Source: Paenibacillus thalictri
GTDB taxonomy: Bacteria > Bacillota > Bacilli > Paenibacillales > NBRC-103111
Reading direction: 5' to 3'
Assembly (NCBI RefSeq): GCF_004307995.1
Contig: NZ_SIRE01000004.1
Location: 186,001 to 250,000, forward strand
DNA: 64,000 nt
In this document: positions 61,872-64,000 of the stretch, piece after piece
Layout: every line of letters begins with the position of its first letter
Position numbering within the stretch: position 1 is the stretch's first letter
Program-made: the position numbers and the translations under genes
Notes under the pieces: generated by a model
Told to the model about the DNA's origin: nothing
Database searches by the model: none
Seen by the model: the letters and a program-made list of their open reading frames with translations, nothing else

Positions 61872-63845
61872 CTATTCGAAGATTCGGATATCCTTCACTT
61901 TCACATAACCGTTATCCGTCGAATAAAACCGGACTTTACTTGTTGTCACTGGAGTAAATGTCTGCAGCACTTTGGTGCTCGTATTGCCGGTGACCGAGGT
62001 ACCCGGAATATCGACCCAAGCCGTGCCATTCCATGACTGCAGCTTGAAATTCGAAACCGCCTCGTTTGCCCCTTTACCGGTTGTAATCTCCGCGCTTTTG
62101 ATCGTATAGTTCTGCCCCAAATCAATCGCAAGCCAATGCGGCCCGCTTGTATTGGCGCTGAGCCAGCGCGATTCGTCCGCCGAGATGCCGTCCACCGCAT
62201 TCGCCGCAGCGTAGGTGCTGTAGGTGGAGTCGACGGTGACCGCTTTTTTCAGCGCGACGTTCGGACTGGTTCCGGCAACATAATGCGTCTTCATCTTTGT
62301 CGCCATATTTTGCTGCCATGCGATCATATCGGTCTTCAGCTGCGCGTCGGTGCGTGTGCCTGTTCTGAGGTCGGCCATAAATTTATCATATTCGTCAAAC
62401 GCCCAGTTTTCGATGTCAAACGTGTAGTTTTGAATGCCGCCTTCAGCGTAATAATTGCTTGTCGAGCCGACCAAAGCAACCGTGTTGATCGTATGGTCCA
62501 CGTTTCGCCCGCCGCTGTAGCCGACCGCGTCATCATTCGTGTAATCGTACACAAGGTGGCGCTTGGCATTGATAGCCAAATACATGTCGTTCAGCTCGCT
62601 CGGAATCGTACCGGTATAAGGGAACAACGGCACAAAAATACCTACCGTCGGCTCGCCCAAATTAACCCACATCGTCGTCAGCTTGCCGCCGTAAGGATCG
62701 CCGATTTTAGTCCCGACCAGTACGGTGCCGAATGTCGAGACGAAACGGTTGATATGCCAGCCGGTCGGCTTCTGATCGCCGGGCAGCTCGCCGATATTTT
62801 TATTCAGCGTCTCCAGGTAATTATCCGATCCGAGCGCGTAGGAGCCTACATTTTTATGGATGAAATAACGGTAATCTTTCTTATACGGATCGTCCAGACG
62901 GATGCCTGTGCGGGTATGGCGCTTCACCGCGCTCGTGGAAAATTCCCAGTCATGAATGCCGTCCGGCGTATATACCGTGTTAACGACGTTGGTGTCTTCG
63001 TCCTGCGAATACGGATCGGTTTCCGTCAGCACGGTTGTTGTCTGCTGATCGACGAAATAAGGAAAACCGTTCGATTTCGTCCAGTTCACTTTGCTAAAAT
63101 TGTTGCGCCAGTCGTAGCCGCTGTATGCGCCGTCAGCCGGATTGGCCGCATCCTTGTCATCGGTATGAGCAGCCGTGTAATAACCGTTGGCATCCTGCAC
63201 ATATTCCTGCTTGATGTTGTCTCTTGTAAAGCTGTCTCCGTCAAATTCAAAAACCGCGGCATTGCCGCTGCGGTCAAATACGCTAATCATGGCCGATGTG
63301 TTCCGCGCAAAGCTGCCGTGAAATCCGCCGCCATTGTTTGTATCGCGCAAAATTTGCTCGACCTCGTCCACCGTCTCCGCCCGCGACAAAATGACATGGT
63401 TCAAATACCCGCCCGACATGCCGTTCGTCAAATCTTGCGAAACCGCAAAGCCGTGATCGGTTGCGAATTCGGAAGACAACGTGTGGCCCGCCACCTGCAC
63501 CAAGCCAAGCCCTTTGTCGTTGGAGCCCGCCCATGGGATCGTCGTGTTCGTCACCGGATCGACGCCGGAATCGCCATGAGCGGTCACACCCATGTAGCTG
63601 AAACGCGCCGTGTAGCGGTCGCCGCTGCCAAACGAACTGTTATCCGCGGTAAAATAATACGGATACACTTGCCAGCCGTCCGGTGAGGACCAATGATCGC
63701 GATTTTTGAACGCCACCGGCCTTCCATCGATTGTGGAATTTCCCGTGCTGACCGCCATGCTGGATGCCGACACGTAATCTTCCGCCGGCAGCAGCACCGC
63801 AGCCGCTACCGAAAATGCCATTAACTTTACAACCCATTTCTTCAT
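61872..63845 (-). CDS. Secreted C45-like NTN hydrolase with C-terminal F5/8C domain
   Basis: The protein has 657 residues. MKKWVVKLMAFSVAAAVLL and PAEDYVSASS form a signal peptide. The next part, SSMAVSTGN, DGRPVAFKNRDHWS and LGLVQVAGHTLS, resembles the start of C45 autoproteolytic acyltransferases, where the usual N-terminal Cys would be Ser here. The middle keeps GGGFHGSFARNTSAMISVFD and NAAVFEFDGDSF. From about 520 to the end is a discoidin/F5/8 type C domain (VALKKAVTVDSTYS, GPHWLAIDLGQNYTIKSAEI, KVRFYSTDNGYVKVKDIRIF), which normally binds sugars. GGGAGGCGGGG precedes ATG 63845. No partner gene is seen. The 63846-64000 remainder holds no gene. Confidence 0.65.
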   Translation of the reverse strand: MKKWVVKLMAFSVAAAVLLPAEDYVSASSMAVSTGNSTIDGRPVAFKNRDHWSSPDGWQVYPYYFTADNSSFGSGDRYTARFSYMGVTAHGDSGVDPVTNTTIPWAGSNDKGLGLVQVAGHTLSSEFATDHGFAVSQDLTNGMSGGYLNHVILSRAETVDEVEQILRDTNNGGGFHGSFARNTSAMISVFDRSGNAAVFEFDGDSFTRDNIKQEYVQDANGYYTAAHTDDKDAANPADGAYSGYDWRNNFSKVNWTKSNGFPYFVDQQTTTVLTETDPYSQDEDTNVVNTVYTPDGIHDWEFSTSAVKRHTRTGIRLDDPYKKDYRYFIHKNVGSYALGSDNYLETLNKNIGELPGDQKPTGWHINRFVSTFGTVLVGTKIGDPYGGKLTTMWVNLGEPTVGIFVPLFPYTGTIPSELNDMYLAINAKRHLVYDYTNDDAVGYSGGRNVDHTINTVALVGSTSNYYAEGGIQNYTFDIENWAFDEYDKFMADLRTGTRTDAQLKTDMIAWQQNMATKMKTHYVAGTSPNVALKKAVTVDSTYSTYAAANAVDGISADESRWLSANTSGPHWLAIDLGQNYTIKSAEITTGKGANEAVSNFKLQSWNGTAWVDIPGTSVTGNTSTKVLQTFTPVTTSKVRFYSTDNGYVKVKDIRIFE

Positions 63846-64000
63846 TGCCCCGCCTCCCAAAATTGTGATTTTGACGCCATTACGCCAGAAACGCTTTTGT
63901 GTCGGATGCCTGGTTGTTTGCGTATATGCCGGACTGGAAAACATGTCCCGCTTCTTCCATAGTAAAAAATGGACGGTCAATTTCAATCGACAATAATTTA

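Noticed and set aside
62136..63686. A 516-codon open frame on the plus strand
   Set aside because: It lies fully antisense to the secreted hydrolase gene, has no ribosome binding site and the protein has no recognisable domain. Long antisense frames are expected at this GC content.

Overview
The window looks like a chromosomal segment of a Paenibacillus-like, spore-forming member of the Bacillota. The reasons are the fairly high GC content, strong AGGAGG-type ribosome binding sites, a YyaC-type spore protease gene, several YesM/YesN-type two-component systems, and multiple Lpl/Ytc-type carbohydrate ABC importers that lack their own ATPase. I saw no rRNA, tRNA, CRISPR array, integrase or transposase gene.

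Layout. 1-1.3 kb: end of a DedA-family gene, a cupredoxin lipoprotein-like gene and a small conserved protein. 1.4-4.5 kb: a TRAP-type binding protein followed by a YesM-type kinase with no response regulator or TRAP permease beside them. 4.7-10.7 kb: housekeeping and accessory genes (MATE-like transporter, NAD(P)-binding protein, MFS transporter, PAS/HD-GYP protein, VOC protein, TSUP exporter). 10.9-24.6 kb: a seven-gene minus-strand operon (YesN regulator, YesM kinase, two permeases, a binding protein with a one-base frameshift in a G8 run, two FAD oxidoreductases) divergent from a second complete sugar ABC importer on the plus strand. 24.7-34.6 kb: mixed small genes (Cys-rich protein, CcdC-like membrane protein, HAD phosphatase, DUF6933-like protein, Nudix, GNAT, AAA ATPase, aldo/keto reductase, ABC exporter, YyaC, glycosyltransferase). 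34.6-38.9 kb: a BTAD response regulator and a very large hybrid kinase with two kinase modules. 40.0-49.3 kb: a third cassette (permease, permease, binding protein, YesM, YesN, SDR dehydrogenase, enolase-superfamily dehydratase). 50.1-61.7 kb: a fourth cassette (YesM, YesN, binding protein, two permeases, 2-dehydro-3-deoxygalactonokinase) with an IclR regulator divergent from a second enolase-superfamily dehydratase and a DapA-family aldolase. 61.9-63.8 kb: a secreted C45-like hydrolase with a C-terminal F5/8C (CBM32-like) domain.

How it fits together. The third and fourth cassettes each combine extracellular sugar sensing (YesM/YesN), ABC uptake and sugar-acid breakdown. The fourth has a plausible dehydratase, KDGal kinase and aldolase route. 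All four importers would need a shared ATPase encoded elsewhere (MsmX-like).

Beyond the genes, the window holds an unusual set of structured non-coding elements. There are two copies of a ~220-230 bp palindromic element whose inner 15-bp stems differ by a compensatory base-pair change. Short hairpin arrays lie between permease genes in two cassettes. A ~165-nt plus-strand candidate RNA has a promoter, a terminator and an alternative pairing. A large dyad lies in the IclR/dehydratase intergenic region.
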